Source: Lacticaseibacillus pabuli (lineage in GTDB: Bacteria > Bacillota > Bacilli > Lactobacillales > Lactobacillaceae). Taken from it: a stretch of DNA of 64,000 nucleotides. Location of the stretch: contig NZ_CP117884.1 in NCBI RefSeq assembly GCF_028736235.1, positions 558,001 through 622,000 on the forward strand, in the 5' to 3' direction. The position numbers and the translations under genes were made by a program. Positions 1 to 9,384 of this stretch are shown here, in pieces. The notes beneath the pieces were generated by a model, which saw only the letters and a program-made list of their open reading frames with translations, was not told the origin of the DNA and did no database searches. The first letter of the stretch is position 1; each line of letters begins with the position of its first letter.

Positions 1-797
1 GCAAGAAGGGAACCTTAAACGGCTCGACCTACTACCTGCTGAACAAGAACGGCAAGGCCTACGCATGGGTTAAGTCAGGTTCCATCAAGCTGGGTCAAAC
101 GGCCGTTAAGGTCACCATGACACAGTCTAACTATTCCGCTACCGGTAATGTGAGTGGTGGTACCCAGTTGTACTACTTCACCAACTCCGGCATGACAAGC
201 GGTCCTAAGGCTACGAGCGGCAGCTACAAAGCCATCAAGAAGGGTGTGCTGAACGGCACGACCTACTACTTGCTTTCTAAAGATGGCAAGAACGGCTTCG
301 CTTGGGTAAAATCAGCGTCTTTTAGGACAGGCTCATCCAACAATGGTGGGATGAGCCAGGACCCTCAGCACAGTGTCGCTACCGTTAAGGGCGGCGCACG
401 TTTGTACTACTATACAAATTCTGGTCTGATCAATGGTCCTGTCTCTAAGGCCGGCGACTACACCGTTTTAAGCCGCGGTGTGAAGAGCGGCGCAACCTAC
501 TACTTGCTTAGTCAAAACGGTAAGAGTGGTTACGCTTGGGCTCCCGCTAAGGCGCTTAGCTTTAACACCAACAAGAACAAAATGACGCAAAGCAACTACA
601 CCGCAACTGCCAAGCTCAGTGCAAGTCGCGATGCGTACTACTACACGAACGCTGGCCTGACACCAGCTGCCAATGTTGCGGCAGGTTCATACTCCGTCGT
701 CAAGAAGGGAACCTTCCTTGGCAACACGTACTACCTGCTCAGCCACAACGGCCGCTCCGGGTTTGCCTGGGTTGCAGCTTCCAGTGTTCGTTTCTAA
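1..797 (+). CDS. Secreted cell-wall protein with GW/SH3-like repeats (5' end outside window)
   Basis: The reading frame is open from base 3 to the TAA at 795-797, so only the C-terminal ~264 residues are present. They form three full modules and part of a fourth, each about 75 residues. Each module carries an aromatic block (YYxTNxG or YYFTNSG), a GTYYLLSxxGxxG core and an FAWV or YAWA end. This resembles the GW/SH3-like modules that bind wall polymers in autolysins and surface proteins. The catalytic or N-terminal part lies upstream, so the enzyme type cannot be stated. An ATG at 117 is internal to a module and is not the start. Its own terminator, just downstream, is broken by an insertion sequence. 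Confidence 0.7.
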   Translation, partial: KKGTLNGSTYYLLNKNGKAYAWVKSGSIKLGQTAVKVTMTQSNYSATGNVSGGTQLYYFTNSGMTSGPKATSGSYKAIKKGVLNGTTYYLLSKDGKNGFAWVKSASFRTGSSNNGGMSQDPQHSVATVKGGARLYYYTNSGLINGPVSKAGDYTVLSRGVKSGATYYLLSQNGKSGYAWAPAKALSFNTNKNKMTQSNYTATAKLSASRDAYYYTNAGLTPAANVAAGSYSVVKKGTFLGNTYYLLSHNGRSGFAWVAASSVRF

Positions 798-809
798 GTT
801 GAATGATGC

Positions 810-825
810 ACGGTCTCCTTTATGG
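810..825 (+). terminator. Left half of a terminator split by the IS element
   Basis: The bases ACGGTCTCC at 810-818 are the 5' arm of a hairpin. The matching 3' arm, GGAGGCCGT followed by a T-run, lies at 2321-2336 beyond the insertion sequence. Removing 826-2313 and one copy of the 8-bp target duplication restores a complete hairpin with loop TTTATG and a T-tail. The stop codon of the upstream surface-protein gene is 12 bases before it, so this was that gene's terminator. Confidence 0.75.
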
Positions 826-899
826 GGGTCTTCGTCAAACGGTGTTGATTCCAATTTACTAGGGGTCTTCGTCAAACGGTGTTGATTCCAATTTACTAG
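826..899. repeat. Tandem 37-bp duplication of the IS left end
   Basis: Two adjacent identical 37-bp copies, 826-862 and 863-899, each start GGGTCTTCGTCAAACGG and run to TTACTAG (the second copy continues TTACTAGT). The target duplication touches the outer copy, so the outer copy is the boundary that was used or kept at insertion. Confidence 0.9.
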
Positions 900-935
900 T
901 ACTGATGCAGCTCTCCTTTGGAGGACTGTATTTTG

Positions 936-2177
936 TTATGCGAAGAGTTGATAGGTTCTTAAGAACATGTTCATCGGGTTCTTAAAGCCATAACACGACC
1001 GTTTCAAACACTTAATCCGCCGGTTAATACCTTCGATGGGACCATTAGAGTATTCCGCGGTGACTGCTGCCAGCACACCCGACATATTTTTAACAAGTGT
1101 ATGCACGGCGACATCCAATGGCGATTTATTGTCTCGATAGGACCGGAGGATTCGAGTCACACGTTTTGTATGGTGCCCCATGATGGCCTCATGGAGGGCT
1201 TGGTACTCTTCATACACTACGCGTAATGTGGGCTGATCTTTGAGGCCAATTTCCATCAGTTCATAATCAGTTTGTTGTTCCTTCAATGCCTGATGGAATG
1301 TACGTTGCTGGCCTTCGGGATTTGTTTTGTGGAATAAACGCCAATCGGCTTTGAGAACTTTGTATTGCCGGCTACTATGGTTCTTCAGTTCCCTCAGGGC
1401 ACTGACCCGCACCTGATCCAGGGCTCGACCGAGTAGCTGAATAATGTGGAATCGATCAATGATAATTTGGGCTTTGGGGAACACTTCTGGAATAATCGCT
1501 TGATAGGCCGCGTTCATATCCATCGATACGCTCTGGACTGCCTCACGTTCGGCCTTAGAATACCGATTCATGAAGAACTCCTTGATGGTTTTATTCCAGC
1601 GATTGTCTAGCATGGTGACCAACCGGTGTGAGTCGCTGTCGATACAAATGAACGCAAAGCGACCAGCTACTGACCGGAATTCATCAAAGGCCAAATGCAT
1701 GGGTAAATGCTTGGCCGGCGTTAGTCTCAGTTCATGTTGGTAAATACGTTGAACCGAAGACGCTGAGATGCCAGTGACCATGGCAACGTGCGTGACCGGT
1801 GTTCCAAGTTTGAGTAGTTTCATGACATAGGCACTCATGTTGTTGGCAATTGCGTGACCACGGGCTACAAGCGGAGTGGTCGCCATGGTGGTGCTTTGAC
1901 AGTTTGCGCAACGCCAGCGCTGCTTATTAAGATCAATGATAATTGGTTTATCCGTGGCACCCTTAACCTTGATGTGAGTCCGCTTGTGACCGTTCGGATG
2001 CAAGGTGTTGAAACCACAAGTAGGACACTGGGCTAGGCCGTAGGACAAGGTCGCCGTAATCACCTGAACCCGTTTGCGTCCGGCGCCACGCCCGCGTAAT
2101 TCTTGATAAATGCCCTGCACCGTGATGTTAGTGTCTGGAATTTCAAGGAGTTTAAGTATATTATCAGTTTGGGACAT
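936..2177 (-). CDS. ISL3-family transposase
   Basis: A complete 413-residue transposase, the usual size for ISL3 elements. Near the N terminus a zinc-ribbon has two CxxC pairs (CPTC at about residue 55, CANC at about 89). A helix-turn-helix stretch follows around residues 110-145 ([19 protein letters not shown]). The DDE catalytic core is visible as [14 protein letters not shown] and the C-terminal [19 protein letters not shown] block, which holds the conserved glutamate. It catalyses excision and integration of its own element at the inverted ends. It is transcribed toward the truncated surface-protein gene. No frameshift is seen, so it is probably functional. Confidence 0.92.
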   Translation of the reverse strand: MSQTDNILKLLEIPDTNITVQGIYQELRGRGAGRKRVQVITATLSYGLAQCPTCGFNTLHPNGHKRTHIKVKGATDKPIIIDLNKQRWRCANCQSTTMATTPLVARGHAIANNMSAYVMKLLKLGTPVTHVAMVTGISASSVQRIYQHELRLTPAKHLPMHLAFDEFRSVAGRFAFICIDSDSHRLVTMLDNRWNKTIKEFFMNRYSKAEREAVQSVSMDMNAAYQAIIPEVFPKAQIIIDRFHIIQLLGRALDQVRVSALRELKNHSSRQYKVLKADWRLFHKTNPEGQQRTFHQALKEQQTDYELMEIGLKDQPTLRVVYEEYQALHEAIMGHHTKRVTRILRSYRDNKSPLDVAVHTLVKNMSGVLAAVTAEYSNGPIEGINRRIKCLKRSCYGFKNPMNMFLRTYQLFA

Positions 2178-2313
2178 CTGTTCATTACCAGCTTTCTTAG
2201 GTTTCGTCGCTTAAAGAATAGCACTAGTAATGAGGGCGGATGCCCTTTTTGTTTTCGAAAAAAGGATCCACACGATTTGGCTGAATGATTTCAACACCAA
2301 AAAGTGTAGACCC

Positions 2314-2337
2314 CTTTATGGGAGGCCGTTTTTTTGT
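2314..2337 (+). terminator. Right half of the split terminator
   Basis: The 3' arm GGGAGGCCGT and its T-run now sit alone after the IS right end and the second copy of CTTTATGG. Without the 5' arm at 810-818 it should not terminate transcription. Confidence 0.7.
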
Positions 2338-2414
2338 TTTGTCATATGCGCTGCTTGAAATGGGGTGCCTGAAAAGAGCGTGTGAGATACAATGTAGGGA
2401 GCGGAGGTTATGGA

Positions 2415-3464
2415 ATGAATACATATCAGAAGTTTTTGGCAAATATTTGGGTGCGGCGCGTTGTCGTCCTCGCCTCACTCGTGCTGGTCTTATGGCTCGC
2501 ACGTAGTTTGATGAGCATGATTCTGCTGACGTTTATCTTCAGCTTTCTCGTCACCCGCATGACCCGCTGGACGCAGCGGCGGATCCACGTCAAGGCGACC
2601 TATGTGGTGGTGCCAATCTACCTGCTCGTCGTGATGGGGCTGTACTATGTTCTGACGCGTTACGTGCCGATGATTGTGGTGCAGAGCATCAAGCTGGTGG
2701 AGTCACTGGAGAGCTTTTACAACAGTAAGGCTTTTGACAACAACACCATCATGCAGTGGGTGATGCAACAGGCCAACTCGATGAACCTGAATGAACAGGT
2801 CAAGAACCTGGCAGGAACACTGGTCACCTACGTTGGGAACATCGGGGGGATGGTCTTCACCGCGTTCATGTCCTTACTACTCAGCTTCTTCTTCACCATC
2901 GGGCTCGACGACATGGGCACCTTTGGCAAGAGTTTCCTCAACTCCCGCTTTAGCTGGTACTTTGAGGACGTGAAGTTTTTGGCCGACAAGTTCATCAACA
3001 CGTTCGGGGTGGTCATGGAAGCACAAATCCTGATTGCGATGGTGAACACGGTCATCACGACGGTCACGTTGATCTTCATGCACATGCCGAACATCGTCAG
3101 TCTGGCCATCATGGTCTTCCTGCTCTCACTGATTCCAGTTGCCGGCGCGATTGTCTCCGCCGTCCCGCTGAGCCTCATTGCGTACACGGTGGGCGGCTGG
3201 CAGGACGTCGTGACGATTATCATCATGATTGTGATTATCCACGCGCTCGAAGCCTACGTTCTGAACCCAAAGTTCATGAGTACTCGGACGCAGCTTCCTA
3301 TCTTTGTGACCTTTGTCGTCCTCATGGTGGCGGAGCATATCTGGGGCACCTGGGGCCTGATTGTTGGCCTACCAGTCTTCACTTTCTTGCTCGACATGCT
3401 GGATGTCAAACAGATCAAACAACCGAAACCGGTGCAGAAGAAGGAGGCCACAAATGGCAAGTAA
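2415..3464 (+). CDS. AI-2E family transporter
   Basis: A 349-residue integral membrane protein of the AI-2E/YdiK-PerM family, with seven to eight hydrophobic segments. These include a central helix pair around residues 145-175 and the C-terminal block HALEAYVLNPKFMSTRTQLP, with its conserved LNP signature. Family members export small molecules or ions; the autoinducer-2 role shown for one E. coli member should not be assumed here. The start at 2415 is chosen because GGAGG at 2403-2407 is correctly spaced; an in-frame ATG at 2382 has no such site. The stop overlaps the next gene by 11 bp, so the two are co-transcribed. Confidence 0.85.
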   Translation: MNTYQKFLANIWVRRVVVLASLVLVLWLARSLMSMILLTFIFSFLVTRMTRWTQRRIHVKATYVVVPIYLLVVMGLYYVLTRYVPMIVVQSIKLVESLESFYNSKAFDNNTIMQWVMQQANSMNLNEQVKNLAGTLVTYVGNIGGMVFTAFMSLLLSFFFTIGLDDMGTFGKSFLNSRFSWYFEDVKFLADKFINTFGVVMEAQILIAMVNTVITTVTLIFMHMPNIVSLAIMVFLLSLIPVAGAIVSAVPLSLIAYTVGGWQDVVTIIIMIVIIHALEAYVLNPKFMSTRTQLPIFVTFVVLMVAEHIWGTWGLIVGLPVFTFLLDMLDVKQIKQPKPVQKKEATNGK

Positions 3465-6066
3465 GTCACACGCTGGGCGCGGTGAAGTGGCTTTTGCTGG
3501 GACACTGGCCGCCATCATCTACTTCGTCGCCACTGCAATTGGTCATGGCAATCCGTTGACGGGGTCGTCGCAACTCTACGGCGATTTTTCCAACCAATAT
3601 ATTGGTCTGATGAATTTCTTGCACCAAGTTGTGCTGGGTCGCGCCGATGCCGCGTATTCTTTTGGCAGCGGACTTGGCGGCGGCATGATTGCGGACTGGG
3701 CGTACTACCTGCTCAGTCCGTTTAATCTACTCGCGATGCCATTTGGACCCGCTGCGATGCCTGATGTGGTCTACCTGATTATCTGTTTGAAGGTGGCCTG
3801 TGCCGCGGCTGCTTTCGACTGGCTCGCCCGACAGCGCTGGACCAGGTTGAACCCGGCGCTGCGCCTGACGTTAGCATTGGGTTATGCGCTCATGGGTTAC
3901 GTTATGATTTACCAACGTGAATTCATGTGGCTCGACGCATTGGTGTTCTTGCCGCTGATTATCGGCGGTCTCCTGCGCGTGCTGGCAGGGCGCAGTGTGG
4001 CACTGTATACCGTGTCGCTGGCGGTGATGCTGGTGGCCAATTACTATGTCGGCTTTATGATTTGCGTCTTCCTGCCAATCTTTGCACTGTATCATTTGTA
4101 CGCAGAGCAAACTGAGTTGACCGGCGTGGTGACGCTGAAGCGGTTGGGCCGCTTTATCTGGGCGTCATTGCTAGCGGCGTTATCAGCCAGCATTGTGCTC
4201 GTCCCAACTTTTGCCAGCCTGCTGGGCGGTAAACTCGGGGTGAACACCGGCCAACCGATTCTGCCAACTACAACGCACCCGTTGCCCGTCTTCAGCCGCT
4301 TGCTGATTGGCGCCGTCGATGACCACATTGACTTGCATCCGGGGGCATTGTCACTGCCGACCTTGTATGTGAGCGGTCTGCTACTGATTAGTGCCTTGCT
4401 CTTCTTTACTCTGCGCCGAATTGCGGGTCGTCAGAAGATTGGGGCCGCGCTGGTCTTTGCCTTCTTCCTGATTGTTGGCTTCGCGCCAAAACTGTACCTA
4501 CTCATGCATGGTGGGGCAAATCCAGTTGGCTATCCTTATCGTTACGCCTTTCTGATCGGATTTTGGTTAGTTTACCTGGCAGGGGACACGCTGCTCGCGG
4601 CGAGCGAACGGCGGCTGCCGAGAAACGCGGTATTCTCAGCGGCAGGCATTGCGCTTGTGTTTACGGTGTACTTGTTACTCAGGCGTAGCGCGCTGGATGC
4701 CAGTGCCTGGCGGATCTTGCTAACAGGGCTGCTTTGGCTGGCCGCATGCTTTGTCTTGTTGATGGCGGCCACGCGCTGGCGCCGGTACTGGGCAGTTGCG
4801 GCACTGGGTCTTGTTGTCTTGGATCTGGGCATTAACGCAGCGATGATTACCAGTCAGAAGCGCACGGCTTCGATGTCTGATTATCGGCAATACGCGCGAC
4901 AGATGCGCGGGTTGACGAATGCAATTAAGGCAGATGCGGGGACGAACCCGCAGCCTTACCGCGTCGGTAGCAACCTCATGCGTGGTATTGATCGTGGGGA
5001 TGGCCTGACATACAGCTATGCGTCAGCAAGCATCTTCAGTTCTAATCTGGCTAAGGGAACACCGGCCCTCATGCGCTTGCTGGGGCAGCCGAGTGCCGAA
5101 TACTACATCCAATACAGCAACGGCACCGCGCTGACGGACGCCATCTTCGGGATGGACTACCTGATTGGGACAACGCGTGACGGTAAGCAAGAAAATGCCC
5201 GGCACGCGGCGCAAGTCTTCGGTTACCGGCATGATTTGGTCGGTAAGAAGGTCACCACGAGCGGACGCGAAACGGTTTACGCCAACCCGCTGGCTGCACC
5301 GTTGGCCTTCGTTCTGCCAGGTGAGACGGGAGCTAAATTGCTCGGCGGCGATAGCCTGAATAATCAATCCCGCATTTTGCAGTCGTGGAGTGGTGACCAT
5401 GCTGCCTTGACGAAACCAGTCAAGATTGCGGCGCCACGTGTGAGCTATCACGGCCGGCGGTATACGTGGACACTACCCGCTGCGACCGCACGTCAGTATG
5501 TTCAGCTGGCACCCGCGTACTTTGCCAAACACACGCACATGCGGCTGAATGGCAAACGGGTGCAAATCTTCCCCGGCTATTCGACACCCGTTCTGCTGGG
5601 TGTTGGCAAACATGCACAGGCCGTGAAACTGACAGTTACCTTTAAGCACAAGCAAAAGGCGGCGCTGCCACCCGTTACCGCAGCCGTGATTCGTGAAGCA
5701 CAATTGCGGCGCACGGTGGCAAAACTGCAGCAGGGCGCACTCCACTTTTCCACGCGCCTGGGGTCACACATGGTGGCGACGGCCACGACGACCAAATCCG
5801 CAACGGTCATGACGACGATTCCAGCGGATAGTGGCTGGCACGTCAAGGTTGATGGCAAGCGGGTCTCGACCGGCAAGGGCCTGCGAGGCATTTTCATGAC
5901 TGTGCCGATTCAGGAGGCTGGCAAGCATACCGTGCAGTTTGATTACCACGTCCCGTATTGGCGACTTGGTGTGCTGATGACACTGCTGGGTATTGCATTA
6001 ATTGTCCTGGTGACACACCTGGATTTCCTGAAAAATCGGGGTGCGCACCGGCGCCAGTTAGTGTAG
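3454..6066 (+). CDS. YfhO-family membrane protein
   Basis: A large (870 aa) membrane protein. About a dozen hydrophobic helices fill roughly residues 15-480. A long extracytoplasmic domain follows (about 490-840), and one last helix near the C terminus ends in a short basic tail. The layout, with [16 protein letters not shown] near the start and [14 protein letters not shown] in the middle, matches the YfhO family. In Bacillus and Listeria such proteins help glycosylate teichoic acids together with a CsbB/GtcA-type partner. No such partner lies in the window. AAGGAGG at 3440-3446 supports the ATG at 3454, which overlaps the upstream permease gene. Confidence 0.85.
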   Translation: MASKSHAGRGEVAFAGTLAAIIYFVATAIGHGNPLTGSSQLYGDFSNQYIGLMNFLHQVVLGRADAAYSFGSGLGGGMIADWAYYLLSPFNLLAMPFGPAAMPDVVYLIICLKVACAAAAFDWLARQRWTRLNPALRLTLALGYALMGYVMIYQREFMWLDALVFLPLIIGGLLRVLAGRSVALYTVSLAVMLVANYYVGFMICVFLPIFALYHLYAEQTELTGVVTLKRLGRFIWASLLAALSASIVLVPTFASLLGGKLGVNTGQPILPTTTHPLPVFSRLLIGAVDDHIDLHPGALSLPTLYVSGLLLISALLFFTLRRIAGRQKIGAALVFAFFLIVGFAPKLYLLMHGGANPVGYPYRYAFLIGFWLVYLAGDTLLAASERRLPRNAVFSAAGIALVFTVYLLLRRSALDASAWRILLTGLLWLAACFVLLMAATRWRRYWAVAALGLVVLDLGINAAMITSQKRTASMSDYRQYARQMRGLTNAIKADAGTNPQPYRVGSNLMRGIDRGDGLTYSYASASIFSSNLAKGTPALMRLLGQPSAEYYIQYSNGTALTDAIFGMDYLIGTTRDGKQENARHAAQVFGYRHDLVGKKVTTSGRETVYANPLAAPLAFVLPGETGAKLLGGDSLNNQSRILQSWSGDHAALTKPVKIAAPRVSYHGRRYTWTLPAATARQYVQLAPAYFAKHTHMRLNGKRVQIFPGYSTPVLLGVGKHAQAVKLTVTFKHKQKAALPPVTAAVIREAQLRRTVAKLQQGALHFSTRLGSHMVATATTTKSATVMTTIPADSGWHVKVDGKRVSTGKGLRGIFMTVPIQEAGKHTVQFDYHVPYWRLGVLMTLLGIALIVLVTHLDFLKNRGAHRRQLV

Positions 6067-6125
6067 AATGTAACGGTAATGGCAGTCGCTGTGGCTGCAC
6101 AAAATTTAAGCGAGGTAATAACGCA

Positions 6126-6818
6126 ATGGCTAAATTGGTTTTGATTCGTCACGGTCAGTCCGAATGGAACTTGGAAAACAAGTTCACCGGCTGGCACGAT
6201 GTTGATCTTTCTGAAGAAGGTGTTCAGGAAGCTAAGAACGCTGGTAAGAAGCTGAAGGAATCTGGTATTCTCTTCGACCAGGCTTACACCTCTGTCCTCA
6301 CCCGCGCTATCAAGACCCTGCACTACGCTCTTGAAGAATGCGACCAGCTTTGGATCCCAGAAGAAAAGACCTGGCGTCTTAACGAACGTCACTATGGCGC
6401 GCTTCAGGGTCTGAACAAGGCTGAAACTGCTAAGAAATACGGCGACGACCAGGTTCACATCTGGCGTCGTTCATACGACGTTCTGCCACCACTTTTGGAT
6501 CCTAGCGACCCAGAATCTGCTGCACAGGACCGTCGTTACGCTGACCTGGACCCACGGATTGTTCCTGGTGGCGAAAACTTGAAGGTTACCCTCGAACGTG
6601 TTATCCCATTCTGGGAAGACGAAGTTGCACCTAAGCTCCTTGATGGCAAGAACGTCATCATCGCTGCCCACGGTAACTCACTCCGTGCCATGACCAAGTA
6701 CATCGAAAACATTTCCGATGCTGACATCATGAACCTTGAAATGGCTACCGGCGAACCAGTTGTCTACGACTTTGACGACAAGCTCAAGGTTACCAACAAG
6801 GAAAAGCTGGGGAAGTAG
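6126..6818 (+). CDS. gpmA: 2,3-bisphosphoglycerate-dependent phosphoglycerate mutase
   Basis: This 230-residue cytoplasmic enzyme interconverts 3- and 2-phosphoglycerate in glycolysis. The phosphohistidine motif [10 protein letters not shown] is at residues 5-14. The [12 protein letters not shown] segment and the second histidine motif (AAHGNSLRA, about residue 180) are typical of dPGM. The start at 6126 follows GCGAGG at 6110-6115. The gene prefers codons such as GAA, AAG and GGT more strongly than its upstream neighbour, as expected for a highly expressed glycolytic gene. It is followed by two hairpin repeats and a strong terminator. Confidence 0.96.
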   Translation: MAKLVLIRHGQSEWNLENKFTGWHDVDLSEEGVQEAKNAGKKLKESGILFDQAYTSVLTRAIKTLHYALEECDQLWIPEEKTWRLNERHYGALQGLNKAETAKKYGDDQVHIWRRSYDVLPPLLDPSDPESAAQDRRYADLDPRIVPGGENLKVTLERVIPFWEDEVAPKLLDGKNVIIAAHGNSLRAMTKYIENISDADIMNLEMATGEPVVYDFDDKLKVTNKEKLGK

Positions 6819-6823
6819 CCAAT

Positions 6824-6955
6824 TTTGCTTGGCGCTTTAGCGCTTAGCAAAATGGCCTAATTAGTTGCGAAGCAACTTATTAGTTCCTTTCATCCTGTAG
6901 CGCTTTAGCGCGTACGGAAATGGCCTAACTAGTTGCGCCGCAACTAGTTAGTTCC
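6824..6955 (+). repeat. Two-copy hairpin repeat in the gpmA 3' region
   Basis: Two 68-bp-spaced units start at 6832 and 6900 with GCGCTTTAGCGC. Each has a small hairpin (GCGC-ttta-GCGC) extended by different flanking arms, then ATGGCCTAA and a 12-bp hairpin (CTAACTAGTTGC with its complement in the second unit). In the first unit position 5 of that stem is T-A rather than C-G, a compensatory change. There is no T-run after either hairpin. The units lie between the gpmA stop and its terminator, so they should be transcribed. Confidence 0.7.
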
Positions 6956-6962
6956 ACGCTTT

Positions 6963-6997
6963 AGACCGACTCACACATGTGGGTCGGTCTTTTTTTG
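6963..6997 (+). terminator. gpmA terminator
   Basis: Stem AGACCGAC / GTCGGTCT followed by a run of T. Confidence 0.9.
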
Positions 6998-6998
6998 C

Positions 6999-7029
6999 AA
7001 AAAAATGAGCCGTGCAAAAACACGACTCA
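6999..7029 (-). terminator. Terminator of the aldo-keto reductase gene
   Basis: On the minus strand GAGTCGTG pairs with CACGGCTC (one G-U) and is followed by ATTTTTTT. It sits just past the stop codon at 7045. Confidence 0.8.
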
Positions 7030-7044
7030 CAAATCCAATTAACC

Positions 7045-7989
7045 TTAAGCTTCCATATTCTTTTCCCAACCAGCCGTTAGGTCGACATGGGTTGCTGCAG
7101 CAAGCGTTTCAAGCCGTTGCATTTCGTCAGGCGTCAGGTTAGCATTGATCGCCTTAACGGTGTCGGGGATGTACTTTGGCTTGGTTACCCCGATGATAGG
7201 CTGTGTTCCCTTGGCGATAGCCCAGGCAGTCGCAACGTCAGCGGTCGAGATGTCGTACTTCTTCCCGATTTCTGCCATCGCATCGGTCAGGGCTTCCAGC
7301 TTAGGCAGAACTTTGTTGTAAGTTCGTGCACGCAGGCTGTCGCCCTCAAATGGGTGCGCCTGGTTGTATTTGCCAGTTAGTGCGCCTTGCTCGAGGACCA
7401 TGTAAGGGAAGAAGGTAATGCCGTTTTCCTTGCAGTAGTCGAGCAGACCCATTTCTTCGGAGTTCGGGTAAAGTAAGCTGTAGTGGTTCTGAACGGCTTC
7501 CAGCTTAACGCCGCCAGCTGCCAAAATCTCATTTGCCCGCTTGACCTGTGCCAGGTTGTGGTTGGAAACCCCAACGTGCTTGATGACGCCACTCTTAACT
7601 AACGGAATCAGTTTTGGTGTCCACTTTTCAACGTCATCGGAGTTGTGAATCCAATACAAGTCAATGTGGTCAGTGTGCAGCCGCTTGAGACTGCCCTGCA
7701 ACATCTTTTCCATCGCGTCATCACTACCATCTGAGAACAATGGGGTGAACTTGGTGGAGAGGTAGTAATCCTCGCGCTTGTATGGCTTTAGCAGGTTGCC
7801 GACGAGTTCTTCGGACGTGCCTTCACCATAGACAGCGGCGGTGTCCCAGAGGTTGAGGCCACTCTTCATTGCAGCGTCAACGACTGGCCGCAGGGAGTCT
7901 TCGGTCAGGTGGTTTCCGAAGACCTGGTCGCCACCATTTTTACCGTGGCCCCATGACCAGGTGCCGAGTGCTACTTTAGCATTAAACAT
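7045..7989 (-). CDS. Aldo/keto reductase
   Basis: A 314-residue NADPH-dependent carbonyl reductase of the aldo-keto reductase superfamily. The catalytic tetrad is visible: Asp in NLWDTAA and Tyr in AVYGEG (about residues 49-55), Lys in LSTKF (about 79) and His in YWIHN (about 114). The C-terminal cofactor segment includes IIGVTKPKY. It is divergent from the SDR-marR pair, and the shared 168-bp gap holds two palindromic operators. This suggests joint control and a role in detoxifying reactive carbonyl compounds; the substrate is unknown. AAGAAGG precedes the ATG. Confidence 0.9.
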   Translation of the reverse strand: MFNAKVALGTWSWGHGKNGGDQVFGNHLTEDSLRPVVDAAMKSGLNLWDTAAVYGEGTSEELVGNLLKPYKREDYYLSTKFTPLFSDGSDDAMEKMLQGSLKRLHTDHIDLYWIHNSDDVEKWTPKLIPLVKSGVIKHVGVSNHNLAQVKRANEILAAGGVKLEAVQNHYSLLYPNSEEMGLLDYCKENGITFFPYMVLEQGALTGKYNQAHPFEGDSLRARTYNKVLPKLEALTDAMAEIGKKYDISTADVATAWAIAKGTQPIIGVTKPKYIPDTVKAINANLTPDEMQRLETLAAATHVDLTAGWEKNMEA

Positions 7990-8086
7990 GTGAAAACCTT
8001 CTTTAGCTAAAATTTGCGGTACATATTACCGCCTCAATTATGGAATTGGTAGCGGTTAATTGCAAACAAGTGCAATTTAAGCCCAC

Positions 8087-8136
8087 ATTTGTATGTACAA
8101 ACGTTTTGTGCCGTGGTATTGTTTGTACATACAAAT
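8087..8136. promoter_or_regulatory. Paired palindromic operators, probably for the MarR regulator
   Basis: ATTTGTATGTACAAAC at 8087-8102 is repeated as its exact reverse complement, GTTTGTACATACAAAT, at 8121-8136. Each copy is itself a near-palindrome (TTTGTA-n2-TACAAA). The second lies 20 bases before the SDR start codon and the first faces the aldo-keto reductase. Binding by the MarR protein encoded at 8902 is inferred from family habit. Confidence 0.75.
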
Positions 8137-8156
8137 GACACGGAGGAAAATCAAAC

Positions 8157-8915
8157 ATGACCAAACATATTGTTATTACGGGTGGCACTTCAGGTATCGG
8201 TCTGGCCACGGCGCTCAAATTCGCAGCGGACGGCAATCAGGTGACCGTGATCGGACGCAATCCTCAGAAAACACAGGCGGTTGGCGTAAAATATCCTGAA
8301 CTCACCACCGTTGTTGCGGACATGAGCAGTGTGCCAGCGATTGAAAAGGCATTTGCTGATATCCACGAACAGGTTGGCACGATTGACGTACTGTTCGTTA
8401 ACGCTGGGTTCGGCAATTTCAAGCCATTCATGGATTTCACCGAGGTGGATTTCGATGCCACCATTAACTTGAACTACAAGGGTGCATTCTTCACGATACA
8501 GGCAGCAAAACCGTACATGACCCAGGGGAGCAACATCGTCATCAATATTTCCTGGACACAATTGCGGGGCCTGCAAAATTCGAGCCTGTACTCCTCAAGC
8601 AAGGCAGCTTTGACCTACCTGACTAAGGCGCTCGCGCTGGAGTTTGCGCCTGACCACATTCGCGTCAACGCGGTTAATCCTGGATACACCAACACGGAAC
8701 AATTTAACCAGGCCAGCATTGCGCCAGCGCGCTTCAATGCCATGGTTGCGCGGGTCCCGGAAGGCCGCTTTGGGAACGCCAGCGAAATTGCGAACGTGGT
8801 CGCGTTCCTTGCTTCAGATCAAGCCTCGTATCTCAACGGCCAGGCGGTTACAATTGATGGTGGGATGACAGCAATTCAATCTGAGCCGGAGGTGGCAAGC
8901 AATGAGTTCGATTAA
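8157..8915 (+). CDS. Short-chain dehydrogenase/reductase
   Basis: A 252-residue classical SDR oxidoreductase. The Rossmann glycine motif GGTSGIG is at residues 8-14, and NAG at about residue 81. The catalytic triad is Ser in INISWTQ with the YSSSK Tyr/Lys pair at about residues 143-147. The end, YLNGQAVTIDGG, is typical. GGAGG lies 12 bases before the ATG. The stop overlaps the marR start by 14 bp, so the two are translationally coupled. The substrate cannot be predicted; the regulatory context suggests a stress-induced reductase. Confidence 0.92.
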   Translation: MTKHIVITGGTSGIGLATALKFAADGNQVTVIGRNPQKTQAVGVKYPELTTVVADMSSVPAIEKAFADIHEQVGTIDVLFVNAGFGNFKPFMDFTEVDFDATINLNYKGAFFTIQAAKPYMTQGSNIVINISWTQLRGLQNSSLYSSSKAALTYLTKALALEFAPDHIRVNAVNPGYTNTEQFNQASIAPARFNAMVARVPEGRFGNASEIANVVAFLASDQASYLNGQAVTIDGGMTAIQSEPEVASNEFD

Positions 8916-9333
8916 TTTTGAGGAATGCCTATATTTTGCGAGTGCACGATTGAACCGAATCGTGGGTAAAGTGAGCGACAGCCGCTTCAAGCAGTACGGA
9001 TTGTCCAGTACCGCCGCATTCATTTTGATGGCGCTCAGTCAGGAGGATTCCCTGAACCCGACGCAGATTGCCCAGCAGTTGTCGCTAGATCGGTCGACCA
9101 TCACGCGGTTTTTGGATAAGCTTGAGCGAGACGGTTACATTGTTCGGCAGGCAAACGGGCGGCAAATGGATGTTCAGCTGACAGCACAGGGACTGGCGCT
9201 TCAACCAGACCTCAAGCGGGAGTGGGCGGCGTTGAACCAAGCCTATCTCGATCAGCTTGGCCCTGATTTTGAGGAACGTTTGCGGCAGTCCATGAATGAC
9301 GCGTTTGAAAAGTACCAAGCACAAAATAAGTAA
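8902..9333 (+). CDS. MarR-family transcriptional regulator
   Basis: A 143-residue winged-helix repressor. The recognition region is LNPTQIAQQLSLDRSTITRFLDKLERDGYI (about residues 50-79), followed by the wing (VRQANGRQMDVQLT). The flanking helices form the dimer domain. Members bind palindromes as dimers and release them on sensing phenolics or oxidants. Two strong palindromes sit in the divergent promoter of its own operon, so autoregulation is likely. One cysteine (in EECLYFA, near residue 7) is present, so redox sensing is possible but unproven. Confidence 0.92.
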   Translation: MSSINFEECLYFASARLNRIVGKVSDSRFKQYGLSSTAAFILMALSQEDSLNPTQIAQQLSLDRSTITRFLDKLERDGYIVRQANGRQMDVQLTAQGLALQPDLKREWAALNQAYLDQLGPDFEERLRQSMNDAFEKYQAQNK

Positions 9334-9341
9334 TTGCGTTC

Positions 9342-9375
9342 AAGCCAGGTGCACGTCAATGTAGCTGGCTTTTCT
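9342..9375 (+). terminator. Terminator of the SDR-marR operon
   Basis: Stem AAGCCAG / CTGGCTT followed by TTCTT. Confidence 0.7.
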
Positions 9376-9384
9376 TGTGTCCTC

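Larger units (their letters stand above)
826..2313. mobile_element. ISL3-family insertion sequence, 8-bp target duplication CTTTATGG
   Basis: The element is bounded by imperfect inverted ends. The left end begins GGGTCT and carries GGTGTTGA at positions 16-23 of the end; the reverse complement of the right end does the same. CTTTATGG is directly duplicated at 818-825 and 2314-2321, and 8-bp duplications are typical of ISL3 elements. One transposase gene fills it on the minus strand. The total length of 1488 bp includes an extra 37-bp tandem copy of the left end. The perfect target duplication and intact transposase frame suggest a recent, possibly active, insertion. Confidence 0.9.

Noticed and set aside
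2224..2502. Minus-strand frame spanning the IS right end and the AI-2E gene start
   Set aside because: It crosses the IS boundary and a terminator and has no ribosome site.
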